A stretch of DNA of 64,000 bases from Novosphingobium pokkalii (GTDB lineage: Bacteria; Pseudomonadota; Alphaproteobacteria; Sphingomonadales; Sphingomonadaceae). The stretch covers positions 21,752 through 85,751 of the forward strand of contig NZ_BMZP01000020.1 of assembly GCF_014652855.1 (NCBI RefSeq), written 5' to 3'. This document shows positions 41,707-51,694 of this stretch, one piece after another. The notes under the pieces are model-generated. The model was not told the origin of the DNA, did not search any database, and was given only the letters and a program-made list of their open reading frames with translations. Position numbers and translations under genes: made by a program. The stretch's first letter is position 1; each line of letters begins with the position of its first letter.

Positions 41707-42390
41707 ATGCGCACGTCCCTGATCTTCGCCGCGCTCGGCCTGATGCCGCTGGCCGGTTGTTCGATGTTCCACTCGAACGTCAAAGGCGGCTTCGTGTGCA
41801 GCGCACCGCGCGGCACATGCGCGCCATCGACCACCATTGATGACAGCGCCATCCACGCAATCGACGCCGGGGCGGATACCAAAAACGCCCCCACGCCCGA
41901 TGGCGAGACCATTGCCAGCGGGACTCAGGCATCCACCAATCCCAAGGAGAAGAAGGCATGGACCTTTGTCGGCCCAGCTCGGCCGGTGCTCAAAATTGTC
42001 TATTTGCCGTGGCGCGATGGTTCGGGCCGCCTCCACCCCCGCACCACCGGTTTTGTCCCCGTCGACGCCCCCCATCTTGCCGAGGTGTCCAGCGCTCCGA
42101 TCGACGCGAAAGCCATGGGCACAGGCACCGACATGAGCCTGCTCTCCCTCGCGGAAATGGCCCCAGATATGGCGCTGATGGATCCGTCACCCAAGCCAAC
42201 GATGCCGGCAAAGCCCAAGGCAGACGCCGCCGCTCCGATCGCTCCGGGCGATCCCGTCGCGGTGATCAAGGACAAGGTGAAGGCAATCCTGAACCAGCCC
42301 CAAGTGCAGCCCGGCACGCCAAAGCCTCCGGCCTCCCAGCCAACGCAAGCGAAGACCAACGCGGCGACCTTCCCGCCGCAGGGGAACTGA
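41707..42390 (+). CDS. traV: F-type transfer lipoprotein TraV
   Basis: 227 residues with lipobox LAGC (C18). The next conserved part, NVKGGFVCSAPRGTCAPS, is the TraV Cys pair. The C-terminal half is Pro/Ala-rich. TraV anchors the outer-membrane core with TraK. Confidence 0.88.
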   Translation: MRTSLIFAALGLMPLAGCSMFHSNVKGGFVCSAPRGTCAPSTTIDDSAIHAIDAGADTKNAPTPDGETIASGTQASTNPKEKKAWTFVGPARPVLKIVYLPWRDGSGRLHPRTTGFVPVDAPHLAEVSSAPIDAKAMGTGTDMSLLSLAEMAPDMALMDPSPKPTMPAKPKADAAAPIAPGDPVAVIKDKVKAILNQPQVQPGTPKPPASQPTQAKTNAATFPPQGN

Positions 42391-42396
42391 CGCGCC

Positions 42397-44943
42397 ATGC
42401 TCGCCCGGCTCATCGAACTTGTCACCGGCGACAGTGAGGCGCCCGAACATCGCGCGGAAACGCGCGATGTGCCCATGCTCGCCAGCTTCCTCGGATATCG
42501 CGCCTATGCGGCAGAGACGCAGATCTTCCATCTTACCCGCTCCAAGGGCTTCATCCTCGAACTGGCCCCGCTGATCGGCGCGGACGAGCGCATCGGCGAC
42601 ATCCTGACCTCGATCATCTCTGATGTGCTGGTGGCCGGCTGCGAATTCCAGATCATCAATTATGCCAGCCCCCGCATCGCCGAAAAGCTGCAAGAGTGGG
42701 CCTTGCCCCGCGTCCGCGCCGGTGCGGTCTTCAACAAGCTGGCGCGCTATCGGCTCGATCTGCTGCGCGGCGGCGCCTGGGCATCGCTTGCCACCGATGG
42801 CCCTTTCCATCTGCGCCAATTCCGCGTGCTCTTTGCCGTGGGGGTTGGCGCGGGATCGGGCGTTGATGCCGAGACACTGCTTGGCATCCGCGACGGGATC
42901 ACCTCGGCGCTCGACTCGATCAACGTCAAGACGCGGATCTTCAGCCCAACCGAACTCATCCGTTTCATCGACGACGTGGTCTGCCCTGCGACGGGCGCGG
43001 GCGATGATGCGCCCGATTACAGCCCCTTCGATCCGATCAACGAGCAGTGCATCCGCCGCGATCTCGTTACCCGCGTCGAGAAGGACCGGCTGATCCTCGA
43101 GGCGCCCTCGCTGCGGCCCTCAGGACTGGTGATCGATGGCGCGCCCGAGATGGCTGATATGAGCCCGCATGAGTTCGATGTGCGGACCATGTCGGTGCGT
43201 TACTTCCCCGAACGCTGGGCGCCATGGGACACGCAGAAGGTCATCGGCGACATCTTCAATCCCAAACTCTGCCTGCCGTGCCCGGTGCTCCAGTCGATTG
43301 CCGGGATCATCCCTTCGGCCGAAACCTCCGAAGCCAAGGCAGGATGGAAATTCACCCGCACCACGGCGCTGGCCGATGGCAAGGCCGCGCGGCTTGTTCC
43401 CTCCCTCAAGACCCAATCGGCTGAATGGGAGCATGTGCAGGCGCAGGTCCGTCTGGGTCAGAAACTGGTCCAGATCTATTACAGCGTCACCATGGTCTCG
43501 CCGCTTGGGCGCGGGGACGTGAATGAGCGCACCCTCAAGGCGATCTATAAGGCCGCTGGCTGGGATCTGATCGACGAGACCTATCTCCAGACCGGCGGGC
43601 TGCTGGCCTCGTTCCCGCTCACCCTGGCCGACGGGCTGTCGCGCGATCTCATGCGGATGCGCCGTTTTCGCACCGTGCTTTCGGCCAATGTGGCGGCGCT
43701 CGCTCCCGTCCAGGGCGAATACAATGGCGGGGCGATCCCTCACCTGCTGTTCATCGGGCGGCGCGGTCAGCCCCAGTTCTGGTCGCCCTTCCAGAACAAT
43801 GCTGGCAACCACAATGTCGCGATCGCGGGCAAGTCCGGCTCGGGCAAATCGGTGCTGCTTCAGGATCTGACCGCGAGCCTTGCCGGGGTGAATGCCAAGA
43901 CCATCGTCATCGATGATGGCCGCTCCTTCGAGCATATGGCGAAGGCCTTGGGCGGCACCTTCACCGAGTTCAAACTGTCGTCCGGCATCTCGATCAACCC
44001 GTTCCGCATGATCGACCTCGACCTTGCTGCGGGCGACGAGGACTATCTCGTCGACTGCCTTGCTATGCTCAAGGCCATCATCAGCCAGATGGCCCGCTTC
44101 GAGAACCGCCTCAACGACACCGAGCGCGGGCTGATCGATGCGGCCGTGAACAGCGTCTGGAACGAGAAAGCGCGCGAGGGCACCGTCGATGGCATCATCG
44201 CCGCGCTGCGCGCCGCCGGCCACCCCCAGGCTGACGATCTGGCGACGGCCCTGCTGCCATTTTCCGAAGCCGGCACTTATGGCCCGTTCTTCCTTGGCGA
44301 CACCAATCTCGACCTCTCGGCCGATCTGACGGTTTTCGAGCTGTCGGACCTCTCTTCACGCGAAGAACTGCGCAGCGTGGTCCTGACCTCGATCATGTTC
44401 GTCGCCTCGCAGACGATGAGGAAGCTCGACCGCCAGATCCCCAAGGCGCTCATCATCGATGAGGCCTGGGCGATGCTGAAGGGCGGCGCGATGGCGGATT
44501 TCGTTGAGACCTATTCGCGCACCTGCCGCAAATATGGCGCCTCGCTCATCACCGCGACCCAGTCGATCAATGACTTCTACAAGTCGGGCGGCTCGAAGGC
44601 GGCGCTCGAAAACTCCGACTGGATGCTGGTGCTCCAGCAAAAGCCCGAGACCATCGCCGATTTCCGCAAGTCCGACCGCTTCGAGATGGACAATTTCACC
44701 GACGCGCTGCTGCGTTCCTTGAAGCGCAATGGCACGGAATATTCCGACCTGCTCATTCGCGGCCCGGACACGCAGACCGTCTGCCGCCTCGTGCTCGATC
44801 CCTTCTCGGGCACGCTCTATTCCTCGAGCCCGGCGGTCTATGCCCGGATCGAGGCCGAGGTCGCGCGCGGCGCCACCATGGCCGAGGCCATCGAATGCGT
44901 GGCTTACGGCCTTGATCGAATCTCCAAGGGAGCACGGCCATGA
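42397..44943 (+). CDS. traC: F-type transfer ATPase TraC (VirB4-like)
   Basis: 848 residues. Walker A GKSGSGKSVLL is near residue 477 and Walker B ALIIDEAWAML near 684, followed by the VirB4 motifs TATQSINDFY and LVLQQKPETI. The N-terminal half is the TraC/VirB4 accessory domain. It energises pilus assembly. The stop overlaps the next gene. Confidence 0.94.
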   Translation: MLARLIELVTGDSEAPEHRAETRDVPMLASFLGYRAYAAETQIFHLTRSKGFILELAPLIGADERIGDILTSIISDVLVAGCEFQIINYASPRIAEKLQEWALPRVRAGAVFNKLARYRLDLLRGGAWASLATDGPFHLRQFRVLFAVGVGAGSGVDAETLLGIRDGITSALDSINVKTRIFSPTELIRFIDDVVCPATGAGDDAPDYSPFDPINEQCIRRDLVTRVEKDRLILEAPSLRPSGLVIDGAPEMADMSPHEFDVRTMSVRYFPERWAPWDTQKVIGDIFNPKLCLPCPVLQSIAGIIPSAETSEAKAGWKFTRTTALADGKAARLVPSLKTQSAEWEHVQAQVRLGQKLVQIYYSVTMVSPLGRGDVNERTLKAIYKAAGWDLIDETYLQTGGLLASFPLTLADGLSRDLMRMRRFRTVLSANVAALAPVQGEYNGGAIPHLLFIGRRGQPQFWSPFQNNAGNHNVAIAGKSGSGKSVLLQDLTASLAGVNAKTIVIDDGRSFEHMAKALGGTFTEFKLSSGISINPFRMIDLDLAAGDEDYLVDCLAMLKAIISQMARFENRLNDTERGLIDAAVNSVWNEKAREGTVDGIIAALRAAGHPQADDLATALLPFSEAGTYGPFFLGDTNLDLSADLTVFELSDLSSREELRSVVLTSIMFVASQTMRKLDRQIPKALIIDEAWAMLKGGAMADFVETYSRTCRKYGASLITATQSINDFYKSGGSKAALENSDWMLVLQQKPETIADFRKSDRFEMDNFTDALLRSLKRNGTEYSDLLIRGPDTQTVCRLVLDPFSGTLYSSSPAVYARIEAEVARGATMAEAIECVAYGLDRISKGARP

Positions 44944-45290
44944 CCTCGCGGCGCTCCGGCACCAAATCCACCTCCATCAACTGGGGCGCGGTGGCGGCCT
45001 GCGCTCTGCGCCTGACGGGCTGGTTTGCCGTCAATGTGCTGGCCGCTGCTGGCGTCCTGGCGGTGATCCTCTTTGCGATCGGCGACTTCTCGCTGCCCGT
45101 CACCATGGCGCAGCTCGCCAATCTCGCTGACCGTTATGTCGCGGCCAACGCCATCCGCCGCGACCAGTTCGACAGCCAAGTCATCATCGGCTTCTTTGCG
45201 ATCCTGTTGACTGTCGCCTTCTTCCGGCGCGGCGGCTTTGCGCGGGCCTTCGAGGACACCTCCGAGAATAGGGACTCCACCCATGCATGA
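44940..45290 (+). CDS. Unknown two-span membrane protein in the tra operon
   Basis: 116 residues, overlapping traC by 4 bp and trbI by 8 bp, so it belongs to the operon. It has two hydrophobic helices (LTGWFAVNVLAAAGVLAVIL, QVIIGFFAILLTVAFF) joined by a periplasmic loop of about 45 residues. I do not recognise a named F-system protein; its position matches variable small genes of other F-type clusters. Confidence 0.6.
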   Translation: MTSRRSGTKSTSINWGAVAACALRLTGWFAVNVLAAAGVLAVILFAIGDFSLPVTMAQLANLADRYVAANAIRRDQFDSQVIIGFFAILLTVAFFRRGGFARAFEDTSENRDSTHA

Positions 45291-45819
45291 GGACAACCCG
45301 CTGCCGCAGGGCGAATTGCCCTTGGGGCTTGAAGCCGCACCCACACCCGCTGTCGAGCATGGCAAGCGCCCCGCGCTGCTGGCCTTCCTTGCCAGCAATC
45401 GCCGCCAGATCCTCACCATGGGACTTACCGGCGCTTGCCTGCTCTGGGGAAGCTGGACCACGCACAAGCTGCTCAGTCTCGAGCAGCGGGTGACCACCAT
45501 CCGCAAGGTGGCGCTCGCGGACCTCGTGCGGGACTATGTCCAGGCCGAGGCCCGCAGCGGCGCCACACCTGACCAGATCACGGCGGAAACCAGCGCCTAC
45601 ATCAAGGCGCTCAACCTCGCGGTCGCCCGCCACGCGGCGCAGGGCGAAATCCTGCTCTTGAGCAACGCCGTCGTCGCCGGCGATGTCCCTGACATCACGC
45701 CCCGGGTCCGCGACGAGGTCACGGCCAGCCTGGCCAAGCCGGCCTTATCTCAGAGCCCCGCCGCCCAGATGCAGCAGTTCTTCGATGCCAAGGGAGCCGA
45801 CCATGGCAGCAGCAAGTGA
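45283..45819 (+). CDS. trbI: F-type transfer protein TrbI
   Basis: 178 residues from the ATG at 45283. One membrane span (ILTMGLTGACLLWGSWTTH) is followed by a coiled-coil periplasmic part (LEQRVTTIRKVALADLVRD). The F-type TrbI family affects pilus extension and retraction. It overlaps the peptidase gene by 17 bp. Confidence 0.8.
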   Translation: MHEDNPLPQGELPLGLEAAPTPAVEHGKRPALLAFLASNRRQILTMGLTGACLLWGSWTTHKLLSLEQRVTTIRKVALADLVRDYVQAEARSGATPDQITAETSAYIKALNLAVARHAAQGEILLLSNAVVAGDVPDITPRVRDEVTASLAKPALSQSPAAQMQQFFDAKGADHGSSK

Positions 45820-46345
45820 AGCTGCGCCAGTCGCGGCACCGCGCGCGTCGTCGTGGCGCCTCAAGCTCGGCGGCATGGCGCTGATCGGCGGCGCAGCGCT
45901 TGGCTGGTCCGCACTCAAGGACTGGCACGACCACCACGCCTTCCTCATCAACGCCAGCGAATCGCTTCCCAACTGGGCGCTGCTGGTCGAGACCGGGCGC
46001 TTTCCCGCACGTGGTGATTACGTCGTATTCGCGCCCGGCCATGATCTGCTGGTCATCAAGCATTTCGGGGCTGATCCCAAGCCCTTCGCCAAGATCACCT
46101 ATGGCGTGCCGGGCGATGTCGTCACCCGCACAGGCGACGCCGTGCAGGTGAATGGCAAGACCATCGCCCACTTGAAGCCCAAGACCCATCAGGGCGAGGA
46201 TCTGGTGCCCGGCCCGCTTGGCACGATCCCACCAGGCTGCATCTATGCCGGCAGCCCGCACAAGGACGGGTTCGACAGCCGCTATGCTGCGATCGGCTTC
46301 GTCTGCCGCGATCGGCTGATCGGCATCGGGACGCCGATCCTGTGA
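45803..46345 (+). CDS. S26 signal peptidase of the transfer system (TraF/TrhP type)
   Basis: 180 residues with an N-terminal membrane anchor. The catalytic Ser is S54 in INASESLPN and the Lys is K86 in LVIKHF; DSRYAAIGFV is the conserved box E. This type processes and cyclises pilin in RP4 (TraF) and R27 (TrhP). Its presence suggests that the pilin here is also specially processed. The start overlaps trbI and its stop overlaps traW. Confidence 0.87.
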   Translation: MAAASEAAPVAAPRASSWRLKLGGMALIGGAALGWSALKDWHDHHAFLINASESLPNWALLVETGRFPARGDYVVFAPGHDLLVIKHFGADPKPFAKITYGVPGDVVTRTGDAVQVNGKTIAHLKPKTHQGEDLVPGPLGTIPPGCIYAGSPHKDGFDSRYAAIGFVCRDRLIGIGTPIL

Positions 46346-46992
46346 GGCGCGCCGGTCCCGCCTCGATCCTGATCTCCGTGCTGGGGATCGGCTCAGTGCC
46401 AATGATGGCGAGCGCCCGCGATTTCGGGACGTTCGGCCCGACCTGGTCGATTGCCGAGCCCGATCTGCTCGCGGTCATCAAGGCGCGCCTCGAGGCTGCG
46501 CGGCAGAACGGCAAGCTCGATGCCATGAACCAGCGCTTTGTCGAGGCGGCACAGACCAGCGTACGCCGGCCCCACGCTGTGGCAGGGATCACGCCGGCCA
46601 CCAGCGACAGGCGCTGGAGCTTTGATCCCAGTGTCACGCTCTCTCAGGACATCCGCGATGCGCGCGGCATCCTGATTGCCGTACAGGGCCAGCGGTTCAA
46701 TCCGCTGACCCATCTCAATCTCGCCCACAGCTTCGCCTTCATCGATGGGGATAGTGCGGCTGAACGCGAGTGGGCCATGCGCCAGGGCGCGCCGGACAAG
46801 CTCTGGATCGTGCTGGTCAAAGGCTCGCCCACCGATCTCATGAAGGCGACACAGCGACGGTTCTATTTCGACCAGATGGGCAGCCTCACGGGCAAGTTCG
46901 GTATCGCCCACACGCCCGCGCTGCTCGTCCAGCAGGGCGACCATCTCGACATCCGCGAAGTGGCGCTGCCGCAAACCGGAGAACGCCGATGA
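46342..46992 (+). CDS. traW: F-type transfer protein TraW
   Basis: 216 residues from a GTG overlapping the peptidase stop. A signal peptide (ISVLGIGSVPMMASARDFG) and the TraW pattern (RDFGTFGPTWSIAEPDLL, RFYFDQMGSLTGKFGI) are visible. It is a periplasmic protein for pilus assembly and overlaps traU by 4 bp. Confidence 0.87.
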   Translation: MRRAGPASILISVLGIGSVPMMASARDFGTFGPTWSIAEPDLLAVIKARLEAARQNGKLDAMNQRFVEAAQTSVRRPHAVAGITPATSDRRWSFDPSVTLSQDIRDARGILIAVQGQRFNPLTHLNLAHSFAFIDGDSAAEREWAMRQGAPDKLWIVLVKGSPTDLMKATQRRFYFDQMGSLTGKFGIAHTPALLVQQGDHLDIREVALPQTGERR

Positions 46993-48077
46993 AGCGCATC
47001 CGCCCCGTCTTCTGGCAACGCTTTGGGCGTGGCCTTCGCACCGGCAAGGAAGCGCGCCGCGCACCCGGCCGCCGCAGAGGCAAATTCTGGGCGATGCTCG
47101 CCGCCAGTCTGGCGTTGGGATCGGCGCAAGTGGCGCAGGCGCAGGGCTCGCCCACCTGCCACGGCCATTTCCCCAATCCCATCACCGACATCTGCTGGGA
47201 TTGCTTCTTTCCGCTCTCGATCGGCGGCTTCGACCTCTGGCCAAGCGACAAGCCTGATCCCTCAAACCCCAGCCTGCCGGTCTGCCTCTGCGGCATCCGG
47301 CCGGGCCTCTCCTTCGGCTTCTGGGAACCGGTGCGGCTGATCGATGTGACCACCAAGCCTTTCTGCTTCCCCAACCTTGGCGGGCTGACGATCAATCCGG
47401 GCATGTATGTGGGGAACGGCCATGTCTCGTCTGCCTCGCAGAAGGGCGGCAACACGCAGATGAGCGCCCAGTATCAGGCGCATTATTACGTCTACCCGCT
47501 GTTCTATCTGCTGGAGTTGCTGGGGGATTTCATCTGCTTTGAATCCGCCTCGTTCGATCTCGCCTACATGACCGAGATCGACCCGACCTGGAACGATGAT
47601 ACGCTGGCAGCGCTCGTCTATCCCGAGACCGTGGTCTTCGATTTTCCGCTGGCGCAGGTTGCCTGTGCTGCCGATTGCGTCGCTGCCACCGCCGCGCTGC
47701 CGCTCGACCAGCTCTTCTGGTGCGCGGGCTGCAATGGCTCGATGTACCCGATGACCGGCAACATCGGAAACAACGATACGATGGACCAGTCGATGCGGCT
47801 CGCGGCCGAGCGGATGGTTTTCAAGATGCACCGGACGGCGCTCGCTTGGGGCACGATGGGCGACTCCGGCCTCTGCGGTAAATACATCATGCCGATCATG
47901 AGGAAGCAGCAATACCGGCTGCAAATGGTCAATCCGGTCGCGGCCACCACGGGCCGCTATGCCTGCCAGCCTCCCGGTGGATCGACTGCCGTCCAGCTCA
48001 AATCGCACACCTATCCGGTGGTGGGTGAGGATGTGGGCTACCTCCTGTGGCGCAAGCGCAATTGCTGCGCGTTCTGA
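46989..48077 (+). CDS. traU: F-type transfer protein TraU
   Basis: 362 residues, Cys-rich, with a signal peptide after a basic N-terminal extension. PITDICWDCFFPLSIGG is the TraU signature and pairs of Cys recur throughout (CLCGIR, LFWCAGCNG). TraU is needed for DNA transfer rather than pilus formation in F. The ATG overlaps traW. Confidence 0.92.
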   Translation: MKRIRPVFWQRFGRGLRTGKEARRAPGRRRGKFWAMLAASLALGSAQVAQAQGSPTCHGHFPNPITDICWDCFFPLSIGGFDLWPSDKPDPSNPSLPVCLCGIRPGLSFGFWEPVRLIDVTTKPFCFPNLGGLTINPGMYVGNGHVSSASQKGGNTQMSAQYQAHYYVYPLFYLLELLGDFICFESASFDLAYMTEIDPTWNDDTLAALVYPETVVFDFPLAQVACAADCVAATAALPLDQLFWCAGCNGSMYPMTGNIGNNDTMDQSMRLAAERMVFKMHRTALAWGTMGDSGLCGKYIMPIMRKQQYRLQMVNPVAATTGRYACQPPGGSTAVQLKSHTYPVVGEDVGYLLWRKRNCCAF

Positions 48078-48091
48078 TGGGAAGGCCAAGG

Positions 48092-48850
48092 ATGCGCAAA
48101 TCTCTCCTGTTGCTCGGCTCTCTAATCACCCTCGGTGGTGTTGGCACCGTGCTGGCCCAGACCACGGTCGATGGCCTCAATCTCGATGCCATCAACAAGG
48201 CGGCGCAGGCCCATGCCCGCAACCTCGGTCAATTCGTCGATCAGGTGCTGGGCCATCAGGCCGATGCCAGCGCCGATCTGGCTGAGGATGTTGAGGCGCT
48301 GGTCGAGCGTTCTCAGGCCAAGGTGAAGGCTGAGGCCGCTGTTCGAGCCCAAATGGCCCCGACGGGCAATGCTGTCGATCTCGATGCCTTGGTGGCCGAC
48401 GCTGGCCACAGCATGGCACCATCCCCGCATTCTGCCCCGATGCTGATTGCCTTTGCCAGCCTGTCGATGCCGCCCGAGTCCCTGAAACGAATGATCGCCG
48501 ATGTTTCCAAAGCAGGGGGCATGGTGGTCTTCAGGGGGTTCTCGCCCGGTGGCCCCAAGCCCTTCATGGCCGCACTGCATGAGGCCATCGGTGATACGTC
48601 CGGCGCTCATGTCAGCATCGATCCGCGGTTGTTCCGTGCCTATGGCATCGAGGCGGTGCCCACCTATGTCGCGGCATCGTCCAGCTTCGACCTCTGCTCG
48701 GGCGAAGACTGCGCCAGCAGCCCCACGCCCTATGATCGTATCGCTGGCAACGTCACCACCCATTTCGCGCTCGAGACCATCGCGCAAGGTCGTGGCCCGG
48801 GCGCGCCGGTAGCGAAACAAGCGTTGGCCAATCTGGACCGCGTGCCATGA
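48092..48850 (+). CDS. trbC: F-type pilin assembly protein TrbC
   Basis: 252 residues from the ATG at 48092, with GGAAGG 6 bp upstream; an ATG at 48077 overlapping traU is an alternative. A signal peptide is followed by a helical region and a thioredoxin-like C-terminal domain (APMLIAFASLSMPPESLKRM, RAYGIEAVPTYVA), as in F-type TrbC. Its TGA overlaps the traN ATG. Confidence 0.85.
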   Translation: MRKSLLLLGSLITLGGVGTVLAQTTVDGLNLDAINKAAQAHARNLGQFVDQVLGHQADASADLAEDVEALVERSQAKVKAEAAVRAQMAPTGNAVDLDALVADAGHSMAPSPHSAPMLIAFASLSMPPESLKRMIADVSKAGGMVVFRGFSPGGPKPFMAALHEAIGDTSGAHVSIDPRLFRAYGIEAVPTYVAASSSFDLCSGEDCASSPTPYDRIAGNVTTHFALETIAQGRGPGAPVAKQALANLDRVP

Positions 48851-50760
48851 GGGGCCGCGCGATTTTGCTGGTGGGTTTGGCTTGCCGCGCATTGCTCGCC
48901 AGCGCGCCGCTCGCCGCCCAGACCGTCGATCCCAAGGCTGCGGCCAGCGCGATCGCCAGCCAGTTGCAGGGCCAGGTCACCGGCAATGTCACCAGCCAGT
49001 CCGCGCCCAATGCCGTGCCCGGCTATGGCGGCGCCGATCTGCCGCAAGGCCAGTATCTGGCCAACCCCAACAGCCTTGCAGGGGACGGTGCGGTCGCCGC
49101 AGTCACCTCGCAGCCCTATGCCATCGTCACCAACCCGAACCGACCAGTGGTTGATGCCTCAAGCCTTGGCCTTTCGAGCGCGAAGCAGGTCGAGAGCAGC
49201 CCGACGAGCTACACCGACATTGCGGGCAGTTCGCAGGGCAATTGCCAGCCTATCCCTGCGAGCAGCGGTGCGGCGAGCACCTATTACGATTCCTGCCAGA
49301 TAGGCACGGCCGAAACCGACAGCAGCTTTTCCTGCACCATTGGCTGGGCCAACCAATTCACCAGGGCCTACCAATACACCTGCCACACCTCGGAATGGGA
49401 CATCTACAACCCCAACACCGGCGGCACGTTCTATTGGGGCGAGGTCTCCGACTGTGGCAGCTTCGCAAGCCAGTCCTCCTGCACGCAGGTCAACCAGACA
49501 AAGAAGCCATCGGTCACCACCTGGCCGCCCGGCGCGGGCCTCGGTATGATCTTCACCGAGACCGACACGACCTACAATTGCGGCGCGCAGACCAACTACG
49601 GCGCGAGTGCCTCGAAGACCTATTGCGTCAATCATACGACGCTCTGCTTCGAGCCTCCGCCGCAGGACCAGGCACCAGGTGTGGCCGGCGCGGCCTATGT
49701 CGGGCCAGTCCAGATCTATCAGGGATCGAGCGTCGACAATGCCGACTGCCAGGCCAAGCTGAAAGCCCTGCCCACGGGCGAGACCTGCATGCAGCCCAGC
49801 CAGGTCTGCGTCGATGCCTCGCCCACCACGCGCACCATCAACGGTGTCGCGGTCACGCACGATTGCTGGCAATGGCAGGCCAGCTACCAGTGCAGCACGC
49901 TCTCGAGTGCGAACGACTGCGCAACGCTGTCGGCCAAGAGCAATTGCAGCTTCGACCACGAGGTCTGCCTCGACAGCCCGCAGGTGGGCGCGTGTCAGGT
50001 CAGGAGCGAGGTTTACAAATGCACGACCCCGGCCACGAGCCAGACCACCCAGGCCTATTCGTGCAGCGGCGACGTCTATTGCATCGATGGAAGCTGCACC
50101 CAGCTTCCGACCTCGCCGGCGCCTGATCTGGCCAAGACCTTGGTCGCGATGAACGCGATGAAGGACGCCAAGCAGCAATTCGACGCCAACAATCTGACGA
50201 TCTTTGATGGCGATGCCTCCGGCTGCCACAAGCCGCTCTTCGGCCTCGTCAATTGCTGTGCGGGCAAGGTTGCCGGCCTGCTGACCGGCGCGGCGGCCGC
50301 CACGGCCGCCATCGGCCTCGCCTCAGGCAATCCAGTGATGCTGCTTGGCCTTGTGACCCAGTTCCTGCCGCTCTTCATGTGCTCGGGCGAGGAGATGCAG
50401 CTCGACGTCAAGGACCGCATGGGCCTGTGCCACTATGTCGGCGAATATTGCTCGGAGAAGGCGCTCTTTGTCTGCACCACCATGCGCAAGAGCTACTGCT
50501 GCTACCAGTCCAAACTTGCCCGTGTGATCCAGGAACAGGGCCGCGCGCAATTGGGGCTGGATTTCGGGAGCCCGCAATCGCCCAACTGCACGGGCTTCAC
50601 CGTCGACCAGTTTTCCAAGCTCGATCTCTCCAAGATGGATTTCGCGGAAGTCTTTGCCGACTTCACCAGCGCCGTGTCGCTGCCCGCCTCACTCCAGACC
50701 TCCGCCCAGATCCAGCAGAAGGTCCAAGCCTACTACCAAACCCATGGTCAAGGATCCTGA
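48847..50760 (+). CDS. traN: Mating-pair stabilisation protein TraN
   Basis: 637 residues, with a signal peptide and more than 40 cysteines, many in regular pairs (CKTEC-like spacing, for example MCSGEEMQLD, YVGEYCSEKALFVC). The C-terminal LFGLVNCCAGK and KSYCCYQSKLAR motifs are typical. TraN is the outer-membrane adhesin that recognises recipient receptors, so its central region probably sets host range. Confidence 0.9.
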   Translation: MRGRAILLVGLACRALLASAPLAAQTVDPKAAASAIASQLQGQVTGNVTSQSAPNAVPGYGGADLPQGQYLANPNSLAGDGAVAAVTSQPYAIVTNPNRPVVDASSLGLSSAKQVESSPTSYTDIAGSSQGNCQPIPASSGAASTYYDSCQIGTAETDSSFSCTIGWANQFTRAYQYTCHTSEWDIYNPNTGGTFYWGEVSDCGSFASQSSCTQVNQTKKPSVTTWPPGAGLGMIFTETDTTYNCGAQTNYGASASKTYCVNHTTLCFEPPPQDQAPGVAGAAYVGPVQIYQGSSVDNADCQAKLKALPTGETCMQPSQVCVDASPTTRTINGVAVTHDCWQWQASYQCSTLSSANDCATLSAKSNCSFDHEVCLDSPQVGACQVRSEVYKCTTPATSQTTQAYSCSGDVYCIDGSCTQLPTSPAPDLAKTLVAMNAMKDAKQQFDANNLTIFDGDASGCHKPLFGLVNCCAGKVAGLLTGAAAATAAIGLASGNPVMLLGLVTQFLPLFMCSGEEMQLDVKDRMGLCHYVGEYCSEKALFVCTTMRKSYCCYQSKLARVIQEQGRAQLGLDFGSPQSPNCTGFTVDQFSKLDLSKMDFAEVFADFTSAVSLPASLQTSAQIQQKVQAYYQTHGQGS

Positions 50761-50764
50761 CGCC

Positions 50765-51694
50765 ATGCGCCAAGCTTCACGCCCGATCACAGCCACGCTC
50801 GCCGCCTTACTCGCTGGCGTCAGCCTTCTTGCCGCCAGCCCGCTTATGGCGATGGACAGCCCACAACCCAGCCCCACACTAGAACAGGAGGACATGTCCA
50901 ATCGTGAGGATGTGATCCCGTCCACGCGTGAACAGGTGGACAGCGCCATAGGTGAACATGTGGACACGTCCACCGTTACCGGCGATCCCTTCTATTGCGG
51001 CGAGCGCAAGCTGGGCACCTGGTTCTACTGCGAACGCCCGAAGGCCAAGCCCAGCGAGCCCGCTGCCAGCCCCAACGCGGCATCGCCGACCTACCGCCAG
51101 CAGCTCGACAAGATCGGTGCGCGGCTTGAGGAGCTGAAGGCCAAGGCGATCCTCGAGCCGACCTCGGACAACATCATCGCCTATGTCCGCTACCAGCGCG
51201 AGCAACTCGACCGCGCCTCGACCTTTGCCGATGTATGGGAACGCGCGATCTGGCAGCACCCCGATCTCGATTACACGCTCCAGCGCCCGGTCAGCACTCT
51301 GGGCAAGACGGCATGGCTCGCCCAACGCAAGACCGATCGCGAGGCTGTCATCACGTCACTTTCCGAACGCTATGGGCTGTTCTTCTTCTACTCGTCATCC
51401 TGCGGGGCCTGCGAAGTCTTCTCGCCCATCGTCCGCACGCTTTCGGACAAATACCACCTCTCGGTCCTGCCGGTCTCGATGGACGGCGGCCCAACCCCCG
51501 CCTTTCCGCGCTTTGTCGTCAATCAGGGCCAGTATGAGAAGATGGGGCTAGAAGGCGGTCAGGTGCCGGCACTCGTGCTTTTCGACACCTACCTCAAAAA
51601 GCCGATCCCCATCGGCTACGGCATCATGGCCGAGGACGATGTGCTGCAACGCATCTTCTACCTCACCAGCGTCAAGCCGGGGAGCGACTTCTGA
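50765..51694 (+). CDS. traF: F-type transfer protein TraF (thioredoxin-like)
   Basis: 309 residues with a signal peptide. The C-terminal thioredoxin fold has C213-G-A-C216 (SSSCGACEVF); many F-type TraF proteins lack this pair, so an active redox role is possible here alongside the DsbC-like protein. It is a pilus assembly factor. The stop overlaps traH. Confidence 0.87.
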   Translation: MRQASRPITATLAALLAGVSLLAASPLMAMDSPQPSPTLEQEDMSNREDVIPSTREQVDSAIGEHVDTSTVTGDPFYCGERKLGTWFYCERPKAKPSEPAASPNAASPTYRQQLDKIGARLEELKAKAILEPTSDNIIAYVRYQREQLDRASTFADVWERAIWQHPDLDYTLQRPVSTLGKTAWLAQRKTDREAVITSLSERYGLFFFYSSSCGACEVFSPIVRTLSDKYHLSVLPVSMDGGPTPAFPRFVVNQGQYEKMGLEGGQVPALVLFDTYLKKPIPIGYGIMAEDDVLQRIFYLTSVKPGSDF

